A stretch of DNA of 64,000 bases, from the NCBI GenBank assembly GCA_026416715.1, contig JAOAEQ010000019.1, forward strand, positions 1 to 64,000. Direction: 5' to 3'. The notes under the pieces were generated by a model, which was not told where the DNA came from, ran no database searches, and worked only from the letters and a program-made list of their open reading frames with translations. Source of the stretch: a bacterium. GTDB lineage: Bacteria > UBP4 > UBA4092 > JAOAEQ01. The translations under genes and the position numbers were made by a program. How positions within the stretch are numbered: the stretch's first letter is position 1; each line of letters opens with the position of its first letter. Positions 26,525-36,405 of the stretch are shown piece by piece.

Positions 26525-27991
26525 TTATTCTTTAATCTGTTGAATAATATGGTTAACTACCCGGCGGAAATTCGCATCGGTTTGCAAATCCTGTTCGATT
26601 TTATTGCAAGCGTGGATAACCGTCGTATGGTCACGTTTTCCGAACGCTGCGCCTATTTCCGGAAAAGAACAATTGGTTAAATTCCGACATAAATACATCG
26701 CTACCTGCCGCGGCTGAACGATTCCTTTCGTTCGTTTCTGCCCTAAGAGTTCTTCGAGAGTAATATTGTAATACGCAGCTACCCGCTTTTGAATTAACTC
26801 AATATTTATAGTCGCCACTTTCTTTTCGGTCAGCAGCCGACTTAACGCGGTTTTTGCCATCTCGAGCGTTATCGGCTGGCTGGTAAACGCAGCAGTCGCA
26901 CCAAGTTTAACCAAACATCCTTCCAGCTCGCGGATATTTGACGTGATATTCTCAGCAATATAATACGTCACCTCGTCGGGGATAGAAATCCGGTCTTGAT
27001 ATGCTTTCTTCTTAAGAATCGCAACCCGAGTTTCAAAATCCGGCGGCTGAATATCCGCAATTAGCCCCCATTCAAACCGAGAACGAAGCCGTTCTTCCAG
27101 CGTCGGAATTTCTTTCGGGGGTCGGTCGCTACTTACCACAATCTGTTTACTCGCTTCATGGAGCGCATTAAAGGTATGGAAAAAAACTTCTTGCGTCTGT
27201 TCTTTTCCGGCAATAAACTGGATATCGTCAATAATTAAAATATCTACGTTGCGATATCGTGCGTTAAACTCTTGAATTTGGGTGGATTGCATAGCGTAAA
27301 TAAACGCATTTAAAAATTTCTCGCTGGTAATATATACCACTTTCGCTTGCGGATTGGTTTTTTGGATATAATGGCCGATAGCTTGCATCAGATGCGTTTT
27401 CCCTAATCCTACGCCGCCATACAAAAACAGTGGATTATATTGTTTTGCCGGATTCTGCGCAACCGCTAACGCTGCCGCTTGCGCTAAACGATTGCTCGCA
27501 CCTACCACAAACGTTTCAAACGTATATCGCGGATTCAGATAACTGCGTTCAAAAGTTTCGCCACGATATTGGTCTTGTGAAATGACTCCTGATTTTACCT
27601 GGTGAATAGATCCATAGGTGTATGGGTAAAGAGTAGACCGTTCTTCGATGCGCCGCATGGTTGGTTCTCCGGATTCCGCATTCTCTAAATCTCTGGTTCG
27701 GTTCCGCAACCCCAGTTCACCAATCTGGAATTGGATGATAATTCGTTGCCCGGTGATTTCTTCAACCGCATTCATAATATCTTCGAGAAAATGGGAACTA
27801 ATCCAATCCTGATAATATTTACTGGGAACGAATAGACTAAGTTTACCCTCCGCGAATTCATACCCGCGAATCGCCTGAAACCAAACCTGTAAATTCTCAC
27901 GACTAATCCGCTTCTCTAAAATGCGCAACGTCTCCTGCCATAAATCTAATGATGAAGTAGTAGAATTATTATTTATTATCTTTTCATACAT
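26525..27991 (-). CDS. dnaA: Chromosomal replication initiator DnaA
   Basis: DnaA binds 9-base boxes at oriC and opens the duplex. The protein has 488 residues. Domain I begins LDLWQETLRILEKRISRENL. The AAA+ domain has NPLFLYGGVGLGKTHLMQAI (Walker A about 195) and DILIIDDIQFIAGKE (Walker B). The C-terminal domain IV has the box-binding signature KRDHTTVIHACNKI. It starts at an ATG behind GTGGAGG. DnaA-box-like sites lie upstream at 28039-28091 and 28479, so the gene adjoins a likely origin. dnaN does not follow. Confidence 0.97.
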   Translation of the reverse strand: MYEKIINNNSTTSSLDLWQETLRILEKRISRENLQVWFQAIRGYEFAEGKLSLFVPSKYYQDWISSHFLEDIMNAVEEITGQRIIIQFQIGELGLRNRTRDLENAESGEPTMRRIEERSTLYPYTYGSIHQVKSGVISQDQYRGETFERSYLNPRYTFETFVVGASNRLAQAAALAVAQNPAKQYNPLFLYGGVGLGKTHLMQAIGHYIQKTNPQAKVVYITSEKFLNAFIYAMQSTQIQEFNARYRNVDILIIDDIQFIAGKEQTQEVFFHTFNALHEASKQIVVSSDRPPKEIPTLEERLRSRFEWGLIADIQPPDFETRVAILKKKAYQDRISIPDEVTYYIAENITSNIRELEGCLVKLGATAAFTSQPITLEMAKTALSRLLTEKKVATINIELIQKRVAAYYNITLEELLGQKRTKGIVQPRQVAMYLCRNLTNCSFPEIGAAFGKRDHTTVIHACNKIEQDLQTDANFRRVVNHIIQQIKE

Positions 27992-28020
27992 AATTTATCC
28001 TCCACTTATTAACAACAAAT

Positions 28021-28590
28021 TCGGTTATCAGAAACAAGTTTTCCACAGGTTCTTTCATGGTTATCCACAGGATATTCACAGCTGTGGAGAATTAGCGCTT
28101 TGCAAAATGTCCCGGATAAAATCGGTATCAATCGAGAAACTATTATCTGATTGATTTGATTGAAGATATATCGATTCACCTGAATCCGAATATCATTTAA
28201 ACCGTATTTCGCTTTTTCAGTTTTTATGTTCTGCGGTCAGACGAGATTACGAATCCCGCTATTTTGCTCGGGCTCGTTGGGGTTGATACTTAAGATACTC
28301 CGATAACTTTTTTTAGTATAGCAGCAAGAAGAATTTATTGATAAACCCTAAATTGATAAAGCCGTTGACTATCGTCCGACCTATGGTTTTCTGTTTACAG
28401 TTTCAACGTAATACCAATAACTGAAAACCTTTACCTACCACGGAATACTGATTGATTTCCTCCACGTATCTGTGTAAAATATCCACAGAATCCGAATTGA
28501 AATAAAATGTTATAGAAAAATTCTAAGGCATACTACCATACTTAGTATGATAATTTCAAGTGGAAAATTTGCTATTTTAGCTAAAAAAAT
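28021..28590. other. Putative replication origin (oriC) upstream of dnaA
   Basis: This gene-free stretch of about 600 bases directly precedes dnaA. It contains an exact DnaA box TTATCCACA (28061-28069) and near matches TTTTCCACA (28039-28047), TTCTCCACA on the minus strand (28083-28091), and ATATCCACA (28479-28487). The far end (28500-28590) is very AT-rich, suiting duplex unwinding. A CATACTA/TAGTATG hairpin lies at about 28532. ParABS about 23 kb away supports an origin-proximal position. Confidence 0.65.
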
Positions 28591-28593
28591 TTA

Positions 28594-30012
28594 CTAATCG
28601 ATTACCCGAAATCTATCAAATTGGTATAATTTTTGATACCACGAAATGGATTCTTGCGGATGTCCTACAATATATTGCGCTGCTTCCCTGCCCATGATTA
28701 TTGAATGGTCAAGATTATTATGGTGGAATAATCCTTGCCGCCCTGTAGTAATTAGGTTAACAAATCTGGCTAAATATTCAAACAACTTATTGAGTTTAAT
28801 TTGATAGGCTAAATCATATATCGGATACGCATGAGAAATCCGGATAACTAAATAATCTTCTATTTCATCTTCGTCCTCGATTAATTCCGCTTGTTTGAGA
28901 AACGGAATTAGGGCACTATATATCTCAGCATCGGGACTCGACCATAGCGCATCTGTCGGAGAACAGGTTACTTCAACAACGATCGAGCTTTTACCTTCAG
29001 GACATAAGGTTTGACTAAAATTTTTCGGTTCGTAGATACGCGTAAACGGGAACTGTTTTTCTGGAAAATAGAGCCAGGTTTCTTGCGTTATTTCCGCTTT
29101 GTTCACCATCACATTGAGTAGAATGATATTCCGAAATTTAAGCGAAGAACTTATCGTTCGCAGTTTTTGGTCTTCCGTTAACAATGCGATGAGGGTTGGC
29201 AAGGGGATCGTCGAAATCAGATGGTTTATGGGAAGCTCGATGCGTGAGGAATCAAGCTTATTTTCTATCACAATCTTGGTAATGCTACCATCGGATTTCT
29301 GTAAACCAACGACTGAATGGTTTACATAGATTATTCCATTTTTTTTCCGAATTGATTCCGCAAGTTTTTCCGCAATCAGACCAATCCCGCTTTTGGGATA
29401 GAGAAACTCAGGCACTGCGGTTTGGATACTCTCTTGTTTATGCCCACGAAATACATCCCGGATTGTTTCCATTAAATTCTCTTGCGCCAGTCGTTTTTTT
29501 GCAATATCGCAAGATAATTCCTCCGGCGGTATTCCCCATACTTTTTGGGCATAGGGTTCAAAAAAAAATTCGGTCATCGCTTTCCCGAAACGATTGGTCA
29601 ACCACCCGCTATAACTTAATTCATCCGGTATCGAAAACCAGTTTTTTATTCCGGTAAAAAAATAACTCGCGAGAAATGTTACTGGTAAGACCGGAGAAAA
29701 ATATCGAAAGAGTTCCCCAGCACGTAACGGATACTGATAATACCGATTATGTAACCGGAGCCGGCTCCGACGTTTGACCGAAATCAACTCATCTTTGCAA
29801 AGTTCCTGAATAAACTGGATTATTTCCGGGAATTCTGAATAGATTCGATGCGGTCCCAAATCGAAGGTAAATCCACGATAATGAATACTTGATGCTAATC
29901 CACCTATTGTGGGTTCCGATTCAATAATTTCAACTGGAATATCTTTCTGTACCAACTCATACCCGGCAGCTAATCCAGCTAAACCAGCGCCTAGTATCGT
30001 TACCTTTTGCAT
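28594..30012 (-). CDS. FAD-dependent amine-oxidase-like protein (protoporphyrinogen oxidase / UDP-galactopyranose mutase-like)
   Basis: A 472-residue flavoprotein. The N-terminus has the Rossmann motif VTILGAGLAGLAAGYELV and then IIESEPTIGGLASS, and LGPHRIYSEFPEI follows. It has the overall plan of the NAD(P)-binding, FAD-dependent amine oxidase superfamily often found with polysaccharide genes and annotated as PPOX- or GLF-like. The real substrate cannot be told. The ATG at 30012 has GAGGAG four bases before it; an in-frame GTG at 30024 overlaps that site and is rejected. No glycan gene cluster adjoins it. Confidence 0.8.
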   Translation of the reverse strand: MQKVTILGAGLAGLAAGYELVQKDIPVEIIESEPTIGGLASSIHYRGFTFDLGPHRIYSEFPEIIQFIQELCKDELISVKRRSRLRLHNRYYQYPLRAGELFRYFSPVLPVTFLASYFFTGIKNWFSIPDELSYSGWLTNRFGKAMTEFFFEPYAQKVWGIPPEELSCDIAKKRLAQENLMETIRDVFRGHKQESIQTAVPEFLYPKSGIGLIAEKLAESIRKKNGIIYVNHSVVGLQKSDGSITKIVIENKLDSSRIELPINHLISTIPLPTLIALLTEDQKLRTISSSLKFRNIILLNVMVNKAEITQETWLYFPEKQFPFTRIYEPKNFSQTLCPEGKSSIVVEVTCSPTDALWSSPDAEIYSALIPFLKQAELIEDEDEIEDYLVIRISHAYPIYDLAYQIKLNKLFEYLARFVNLITTGRQGLFHHNNLDHSIIMGREAAQYIVGHPQESISWYQKLYQFDRFRVID

Positions 30013-30120
30013 AAAGCTCCTCACTTATCCCGCAATTTCTGATGTTAACCGAACTCTGCAGGAATTTACTGGTTGAAATGAGTACAACGTTCAGAACTTC
30101 ACGTTGGGCTCAACTGTACT

Positions 30121-30189
30121 CACCGCAGAGGAAGCTGAGTTCGCTGAGAAAAATGAGACCGGTTTATTGTAACCTCGGCGAACTCTGCA
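30121..30189. repeat. Family-1 inverted repeat
   Basis: The left arm CACCGCAGAGGAAGCTGAG pairs with the right arm CCTCGGCGAACTCTGC. It lies next to family-2 copy B in the 648-base gap before the molybdenum hydroxylase gene. Confidence 0.65.
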
Positions 30190-30206
30190 ATGCAAAAATT
30201 CTTGTT

Positions 30207-30314
30207 CATTCAGCCGTCCCAAACGGGACTAACTCAATTTTTTCTCCTACCGCATCCTCAGCATTGCATGCTGGAGTAAACCCAATCGCCCGTATCAGGG
30301 CTATCAACCTGCAA
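30207..30314. repeat. Family-2 composite hairpin repeat, copy B (second half only)
   Basis: It matches the later half of copy C: CAGCCGTCCC...GGGAC, then CAGCATTGCATGCTG, then AATCGCCCGTATCAGGGCTA. The first half, with the AGCCCAGC hairpin, is missing. From 30315 to 30660 I see only a GCTAAC/GTTAGC hairpin (30513-30533) and no gene. Confidence 0.7.
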
Positions 30315-30660
30315 CTCGAAACACAAACCGTATCTCTGTATCCCCAGCTTTCCGACCTGAAAAGCTCGAAGCTAGTCAGGTTGCCTAATATTCTATTTTC
30401 TAACTATTGTACCCTATTTTACTGGTTTTTTGCTTTTGATACAAGTTTCGGGATTCGCTATCTATCAAGTTGTTGATTTTCTGCTAACCATCCCTACGCC
30501 TGGAGTATATTCGCTAACTAATAATAGGTTAGCTTACCACAACACGTAATCGAATTTCACATCTTAGATTGATATAACCTACAATTCTATCCGAGTTTAT
30601 GTTATTATTTTTTATACCATGGTTCTATGAGAATATCGCATAATACCTAGCATATACCGC

Positions 30661-32982
30661 ATGAATAAACAATATCAATATATAGGCAAGTCCCCGATTC
30701 GGATAGATGCACGAGATAAAGTTACCGGCGCTGCGCACTATATTGCTGACCTGAATTTCCCGAACCAACTGTATGGGAAAATGGTTCTCGCTGGACTCCC
30801 GCATGCGATGATTAACAGGATTGATACGAGTCAAGCGGAAAAACTGCCCGGTGTTGTAGCTGTTCTTACGGCAAAGCATATTCCGGGGAAAAATCAGGTC
30901 GGTGTGGTTATTGCTGACCAGCCGTTGTTAGCGGAAAGGAAAGTTCGATATTCCGGAGATTGCGTTGCGTTAATCGCTGCGGAATCGAAATCGCTCGCTG
31001 ACCAAGCGAGCCGGTTAATTCATATTGAATATCAAGAGTTACCGGGGATATTTTCTCCGCTCGAAGGAATCAAACCTACTGCCGCTAAAATTCATGATTC
31101 CGGTAATCTATTAACGCATTATAGAATCCGAAAAGGGAATATTGAAAAAGGATTTAACGAGGCAGATATTGTCGTTGAACAGACGCTCGAAACCGGTCAT
31201 CAGGAACATTTGTATTTAGAAACGCTCGGTGCGATTGCCGTACCGCAATCGAACGGTGAAATGACGATTTATGGCTCACTCCAATGTCCGTTCTATGTTC
31301 AGAAAGCAGTCGCTACGGCGTTAGGTATCGGACTGAATTATGTTCGGGTTATCCAGACGGTCACCGGTGGCGGGTTCGGGGGAAAAGAAGATGTGCCGAG
31401 CGAAATCTGTGCGCGTGCTGCGGTTCTTGCGCAAGCGACTAACCGACCGGTTAAACTTATTCTTGACCGAGAAGAAGATATTATCACTACTTCGAAACGG
31501 CATCCCGCAATACTGCATTATAAATATGGTGCGAAAAAAAATGGGAAGTTGACCGCTGCGGAAATCGAAATCTATTCTGATATTGGCGCTTATGCGACGT
31601 TAAGTACGATCGTGTTATATCGAATGACCGTTCATGCTCCGGGTCCCTATATCATTCCGAACGTTAACGTTGATACCTATGGAATATATACCAACCATCC
31701 GCCGTGCGGTGCATTGCGCGGGTTCGGAACACCTCAAGCGAATTTCGGTTCTGAACTGACGATGGATTTGCTCGCGGAAAAACTAGGAATCGACCCGATT
31801 ACGTTGCGATTACGGAACGCACTTACAGTTGGTTCGCGCACAGCGACCAACCAGTTACTTAAAGAAAGTGTTGGATTAAAGGAAACGTTACGGAAAGCAA
31901 AACAGGCTGCAAACTGGACTAAAAAAACTAAACAGACAGCAAGAGTCAAAAATATTTTGCGGAATCAGGATTCTATCCGACCGAGAAAACTATACGGTAT
32001 CGGATGTGCAACGATGTATTATGGAGTTAGTTTAGGCGCTAAAGGATGGAGTTTAGATGCTGCGGGCGCGCATCTCCAGTTACTGGCTGACGGAACGGTT
32101 AGCGTTGCTATCGGGAACACCGAAATGGGGCAGGGCGCAGAAACCGTTCTTGCACAAATCACCGCTGAATCGCTCGGTGTATCATTAGATTCCGTTCGAG
32201 TTATGCCAGTTGATACTAGCTACGTTCCTGATAGCGGACCCACGGTTGCCTCGCGTACTACGGTTTTATCCGGAAACGCTATTGTTAACGCGGCTAACCA
32301 ATTGAAACAAAACCTTATTCCGATAGCTGCGCGTTTATTAGCAACGAAAAAATTGAACGAAATTATGTTCCAAAACGGTTACGTTTTTTTGAAACGGAAT
32401 CCCCAAAAAAAGGTTCCGTTTTCAATGGTAGCGCAAGAAGCGTTTCGCCGAAATGTCTGTATGTTCGCTATCGGGTGGTACCATGCGCCGGAAGTGAAAT
32501 GGGACACAGCCACCGGGTTAGGAGATGCCTATTATGTATATTCTTATGGAACACAAATTGCCGAAGTTGAAGTTGATACGCTCACGGGTAAAGTGAACGT
32601 ATTAACCATCACAGCAGCACATGATGTTGGAAAAGCGATAAATCCAACGCAAATCGAACAGCAGGTTGAAGGTGGTGTGGTCCAAGGGATTGGCTATGCG
32701 TTATATGAAAAATTCTTAATTCAGAACGGCACAATATTGACGGATACATGCGCAACCTATACGATTCCAACGGCATTGGATACGCCAGCAAATATTAAAA
32801 CGATTATTGTCGAATCGGAATCGAAAGAAGGTCCCTTCGGAGCAAAAGGGGTCGGGGAGCCGCCGATTATACCGACCGCAGCCGCGATTGCGAATGCGGT
32901 ATCAAACGCTCTCGGGAAACGAATCACTCGAATCCCGATTACTCCAGAAGCTATTTTAGATATAAAAAAACAACATGAGTAA
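30661..32982 (+). CDS. Xanthine dehydrogenase-family molybdopterin-binding large subunit
   Basis: This is the catalytic large subunit of a molybdenum hydroxylase, 773 residues. The N-terminal aldehyde-oxidase a/b-hammerhead runs to about 130. The Mo-cofactor region has TVTGGGFGGKEDVPSE, PPCGALRGFGTPQ and GNTEMGQGAETVLAQITAES. Near the end, GPFGAKGVGEPP supplies the catalytic Glu of the family. Xanthine, purines, aldehydes or aromatic compounds are possible substrates. The FAD and 2Fe-2S subunits such enzymes need are not encoded on either side, which is odd. Its last bases overlap the start of a solute-binding lipoprotein gene, so the oxidation and uptake genes are translationally linked. Confidence 0.9.
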   Translation: MNKQYQYIGKSPIRIDARDKVTGAAHYIADLNFPNQLYGKMVLAGLPHAMINRIDTSQAEKLPGVVAVLTAKHIPGKNQVGVVIADQPLLAERKVRYSGDCVALIAAESKSLADQASRLIHIEYQELPGIFSPLEGIKPTAAKIHDSGNLLTHYRIRKGNIEKGFNEADIVVEQTLETGHQEHLYLETLGAIAVPQSNGEMTIYGSLQCPFYVQKAVATALGIGLNYVRVIQTVTGGGFGGKEDVPSEICARAAVLAQATNRPVKLILDREEDIITTSKRHPAILHYKYGAKKNGKLTAAEIEIYSDIGAYATLSTIVLYRMTVHAPGPYIIPNVNVDTYGIYTNHPPCGALRGFGTPQANFGSELTMDLLAEKLGIDPITLRLRNALTVGSRTATNQLLKESVGLKETLRKAKQAANWTKKTKQTARVKNILRNQDSIRPRKLYGIGCATMYYGVSLGAKGWSLDAAGAHLQLLADGTVSVAIGNTEMGQGAETVLAQITAESLGVSLDSVRVMPVDTSYVPDSGPTVASRTTVLSGNAIVNAANQLKQNLIPIAARLLATKKLNEIMFQNGYVFLKRNPQKKVPFSMVAQEAFRRNVCMFAIGWYHAPEVKWDTATGLGDAYYVYSYGTQIAEVEVDTLTGKVNVLTITAAHDVGKAINPTQIEQQVEGGVVQGIGYALYEKFLIQNGTILTDTCATYTIPTALDTPANIKTIIVESESKEGPFGAKGVGEPPIIPTAAAIANAVSNALGKRITRIPITPEAILDIKKQHE

Positions 32983-34345
32983 ACGATATCATTTAGTTAA
33001 CCACCGACGTACTAAGATACCACGGAAATCACATGCTCGGTTGATAGTATCTTTTTCTCTGAGTATCTTGGTAGCGATATCTTCCTGTGGCGGACCGCCG
33101 AAACGTAATCCGAACGAACTCACCTTCGGTTATTGGTCTAGTGTTACCGATAAATCGCTTATTGAAGAGACCATTGCTAATTTCGAACAATTACATCCGG
33201 GCGTGAAAATTAAGGGTGAATCTACCCCTTGGGTACAATATTTTAATAAAATGTTAGTTCGGTTCGTTGCCGAAACCGCTCCTGACGTTATCATGACCTC
33301 AACGGAACGAGTTTCTGGGTATATTGAAGCAGAGGTATTAGTTGACCTGATGCCATTTATCCAAAACGATACGACGTTTTCGCTAGCAGATTATTATCCG
33401 GAATTAATTGAACGGATGAGTAATAATGGTAAACTCTATGTTCTGCCACGGGATATTGATGTTATCGCTTGCGTGTTTTATAACAAAGATATGTTTAAAA
33501 AGGAAGGTATCCCTTTTCCACACGATGATTGGACTTGGGCTGAGTTTTTAGATGCGAGTTTGAAATGTACCAAAGATTTTAACCACGATGGGAAAATTGA
33601 CCAGTGGGGAGTAAGTATCTATGGATTCATTGATGCGTTTATCTATAGTAACGGCGGAACGCTGGTTGACGATTGGCGGCATCCGACCCGATGCACGTTT
33701 GACGACCCACGAACGATTGAAGCGGTTAAATTCTGGCAAGATTTGATGTATACCTATAAAGTTATGCCCACAGGGGTAACGTTAAGTTCGCTGGGAATGT
33801 CGGAACCGGACCTGTTTTTCGATGGGAAAATGGGGATGTTTATTGCCGGGATTTGGATGACTCCGACATTCAGCAAAATCACCGCATTCGATTGGGATGT
33901 CGTCATGATTCCGCGCGGACCGAGCGGAGAACGGCGGTTTATCGCAGAAGGTTCCGGATATTCAATGACTAAATTCTGTCAGAATCGGGAACTCGCATGG
34001 GAATTTATTAAATATCTCGGCGGAAAAGAAGGGCAAACGATCCTATCTCGTCCGGGGTTAACTCAGCCAGCGTTAATGTCGCTTGCGCGATCAACCGTTT
34101 TCCTGAATGGCCAGAAACCGGCGAATCGGAAAGTAGTCGTTGAAGCAGCAAAATTAGGCATGTATCGACCGGCAACCGCAAAATGGGATGAAGTTGAACA
34201 GAGTTATTGGCAGCCAATGCTTGATCGAATTATGTCCGCAGATGCGAAATTGCGAATTCCAGCAGATATTGGACTGAAAGAAGTTACTGAAAAAGTTAAT
34301 AAAGAGATATTTAAAATACCATCCGCTACAGAGGAACGCAGATAA
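32975..34345 (+). CDS. ABC transporter sugar-type solute-binding lipoprotein
   Basis: An extracellular solute-binding protein of family 1 (maltose-type), 456 residues. The N-terminus has a basic stretch and a hydrophobic core ending SILVAISSCGG, a lipobox with Cys near 39. After that come NELTFGYWSS, PGVKIKGESTPWVQYFNKML, MSTERVSGYI-like strand segments, and the conserved FIAGIWMTPTF and GSGYSMTKFC late in the chain. It delivers a solute to the two permeases encoded next. The ATG overlaps the stop of the molybdenum hydroxylase gene by eight bases, and no independent Shine-Dalgarno site is evident. Confidence 0.9.
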   Translation: MSKRYHLVNHRRTKIPRKSHARLIVSFSLSILVAISSCGGPPKRNPNELTFGYWSSVTDKSLIEETIANFEQLHPGVKIKGESTPWVQYFNKMLVRFVAETAPDVIMTSTERVSGYIEAEVLVDLMPFIQNDTTFSLADYYPELIERMSNNGKLYVLPRDIDVIACVFYNKDMFKKEGIPFPHDDWTWAEFLDASLKCTKDFNHDGKIDQWGVSIYGFIDAFIYSNGGTLVDDWRHPTRCTFDDPRTIEAVKFWQDLMYTYKVMPTGVTLSSLGMSEPDLFFDGKMGMFIAGIWMTPTFSKITAFDWDVVMIPRGPSGERRFIAEGSGYSMTKFCQNRELAWEFIKYLGGKEGQTILSRPGLTQPALMSLARSTVFLNGQKPANRKVVVEAAKLGMYRPATAKWDEVEQSYWQPMLDRIMSADAKLRIPADIGLKEVTEKVNKEIFKIPSATEERR

Positions 34346-34362
34346 TCAATTCCCATTGAGTA

Positions 34363-34420
34363 TAGCGCATTTTTTAAATTTAAACTTTACAATGCTACTT
34401 TTGCGATTACGATTGGAATT
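34363..34420. repeat. Family-4 repeat between solute-binding protein and permease genes
   Basis: It shares AGC..CATTTTTT, AAACTTTACAATGCTA and TTTTGCGATT with 26459-26512 on the same strand, with the AGC(GC)ATT/AATGCT pairing kept. Confidence 0.45.
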
Positions 34421-34447
34421 GAGAAAAAGATTTCGTGGTAAAAAGAT

Positions 34448-35401
34448 ATGGTTAAATTCTTAAAGAAAAATCTCCCTGGATATCTATTCATTTCACCGTG
34501 GCTATTCGGATTCATTATTTTCACTGCGTTCCCGATACTTGCTTCGATCGTTATCAGCTTTTGCGATTGGAATCTATTAAGCGGGTTCAAACATATCAAA
34601 TGGGTCGGTTTCGATAACTATATTAAACTGCTCGGATTCCACCAAGAAGCGGGTCAATGGGTGCCACGCGACCCGTTATTCTGGAAAAGTCTAAAGGTTA
34701 CCTTTGTATATACCATTTTTGCGGTTCCACTTGGTCTATGCGGAGCAATAGCGATTGCTATGTTAATGAACCAAAAGATTAAAGGTATAACTACCTATCG
34801 TACGATATACTATCTTCCAGCGGTGGTATCCGGCGTAGCTACCGCAGTGTTATGGCGATGGATATTCAATCCAGAATTCGGCTTGCTGAATTATTTCTTG
34901 ACCATTATTGGGGTAAAATGGCTCCTAGCGCAATTCGGAATGGAATTACCGTTATGGCTTGCGAGTCCGACTTGGGCACTCCCCGCATTCATTTTTATGT
35001 CACTTTGGGGAGTCGGCGGCGCTATGGTCATTTATCTCGCGGGTTTGCAAGGAATTCCGCGGGAACTCTACGAAGTCGCTGAACTCGATGGCGCTGGCGT
35101 CTGGAAAAAGTTTACTCATGTTACACTCCCATTACTATCGCCAACGATATTTTTCAATCTGATTATGGGCATAATCGGGTCGTTTCAAGTCTTCACATCC
35201 GCTTACATCATGACTGGCGGCGGGCCATCGAACGCAACTCTATTTTATGGTTTATACTTATTCCGGCATGCGTTTGTTTATTACCGCATGGGGTATGCGA
35301 GCGCTATGGCGTGGATTCTGTTTGTTATCATTCTCTTTTTCACGCTGCTCCAGTTTAAGTATGCAAAACGTTGGGTATATTATCATGGTGAGAAAATCTA
35401 G
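34448..35401 (+). CDS. ABC sugar transporter permease (MalF/UgpA type)
   Basis: A 317-residue inner-membrane permease with six predicted helices. It has the family entry PGYLFISPWLFGFIIFTAFP and the EAA-loop ELYEVAELDGAGVWKKFTHV, where the conserved E-x-A-x-x-D-G-A docks onto the ATPase. The C-terminal half has SPTIFFNLIMGIIGSFQVF. It pairs with the next gene to make the channel. No gene for the ATPase is in the operon, so a shared MsiK-like ATPase encoded elsewhere is likely. Confidence 0.92.
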   Translation: MVKFLKKNLPGYLFISPWLFGFIIFTAFPILASIVISFCDWNLLSGFKHIKWVGFDNYIKLLGFHQEAGQWVPRDPLFWKSLKVTFVYTIFAVPLGLCGAIAIAMLMNQKIKGITTYRTIYYLPAVVSGVATAVLWRWIFNPEFGLLNYFLTIIGVKWLLAQFGMELPLWLASPTWALPAFIFMSLWGVGGAMVIYLAGLQGIPRELYEVAELDGAGVWKKFTHVTLPLLSPTIFFNLIMGIIGSFQVFTSAYIMTGGGPSNATLFYGLYLFRHAFVYYRMGYASAMAWILFVIILFFTLLQFKYAKRWVYYHGEKI

Positions 35402-35442
35402 TTTATTCGCTTTGTACAATTGTGCAATACGGGATTAATCTC

Positions 35443-36294
35443 ATGGCTTTACTAAAGAGTAAAAAAATTCGATACCGGCTATTTATCGCGGTAGTATATC
35501 TGCTCTGTACCGCTGGGGCAATATTATTCATTTTACCGTTTCTCTGGATGGTATCAACCTCATTGAAAGATTCAACCGCAGTGTTTACCTTTCCGCCCAA
35601 ATGGATACCGCAGCCGATCAAATGGAGTAATTATCCGGAATCTTGGACATTGCTACCGTTTACTCGGTTTCTGATAAATACGTGTATTATCACCTTCTCG
35701 TGCATTATTGGCCAAGTGGTTTCAGCGGCGTTAGTCGCTTATGGTTTTGCTCGTATCCCGTTTAAAGGCAACCGTATCCTGTTCCTTATCCTGATCAGCA
35801 CGATGATGTTACCTGGTCAGGTAACCATGATTCCATCGTTTCTCATTTTTAAAGCATTACATTGGATAGATACATTCAAACCGCTGATTGTCCCTGCATT
35901 TTTCGGCGGCGGCGCATTTTTCATCTTTTTGCTCCGCCAGTTCTTTTTAACGATCCCTCGGGATTTAGATGAAGCAGCGACCATTGATGGATGTAACAAA
36001 TTCGATATCTTCTGGCGAATAATCCTACCGCTATCGAAACCAGCGTTAGCAACGGTGGTGGTTTTCTCCTTTATCGGACATTGGAACGATTTTATGGGTC
36101 CCTTAATTTATCTGAATAGCGAACATAATTTCACGCTCGCTGTCGGATTAAACTTATTCCAGGGATATCATACTACCGCATATAACCTGCTTATGGCAGC
36201 GTCGTTAATCGTCTTAGCGCCAGTTTTAATTATCTTTTTCCTCGCCCAGCGATATTTTATTGAAGGAATAACGTTAACGGGAATTAAAGGATAA
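35443..36294 (+). CDS. ABC sugar transporter permease (MalG/UgpE type)
   Basis: A 283-residue inner-membrane permease. It has the MalG-type N-terminal helix, PFLWMVSTSLKD, SNYPESWTLLPF, the EAA loop DLDEAATIDGCNKFDIFWRI and the terminal LAQRYFIEGITLTGIKG, which is diagnostic for the second permease of such importers. The ATG at 35443 gives MALLKSKK. An in-frame GTG at 35422 is possible, but neither has a clear Shine-Dalgarno site. It is last in the four-gene unit that starts with the molybdenum hydroxylase. Confidence 0.92.
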   Translation: MALLKSKKIRYRLFIAVVYLLCTAGAILFILPFLWMVSTSLKDSTAVFTFPPKWIPQPIKWSNYPESWTLLPFTRFLINTCIITFSCIIGQVVSAALVAYGFARIPFKGNRILFLILISTMMLPGQVTMIPSFLIFKALHWIDTFKPLIVPAFFGGGAFFIFLLRQFFLTIPRDLDEAATIDGCNKFDIFWRIILPLSKPALATVVVFSFIGHWNDFMGPLIYLNSEHNFTLAVGLNLFQGYHTTAYNLLMAASLIVLAPVLIIFFLAQRYFIEGITLTGIKG

Positions 36295-36304
36295 CCCAGG
36301 GTTT

Positions 36305-36386
36305 ACCGCAGAGAACGCTGAGTTCGCTGAGAAAAAAATTAGAATGGTTTATAACCAAGAAAAACCTCTGCGCGCTCTGCGGTGAA
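36305..36386. repeat. Family-1 inverted repeat
   Basis: ACCGCAGAG...CTGAG pairs with CCTCTGCGCGCTCTGCGGTG. It directly follows the last permease gene and precedes family-2 copy C. Confidence 0.75.
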
Positions 36387-36405
36387 AAAAAAAATTACTT
36401 TTTAT

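Noticed and set aside
30042-30476. 144-codon open frame on the + strand
   Set aside because: It runs through a family-1 and a family-2 repeat and has no protein-like pattern.
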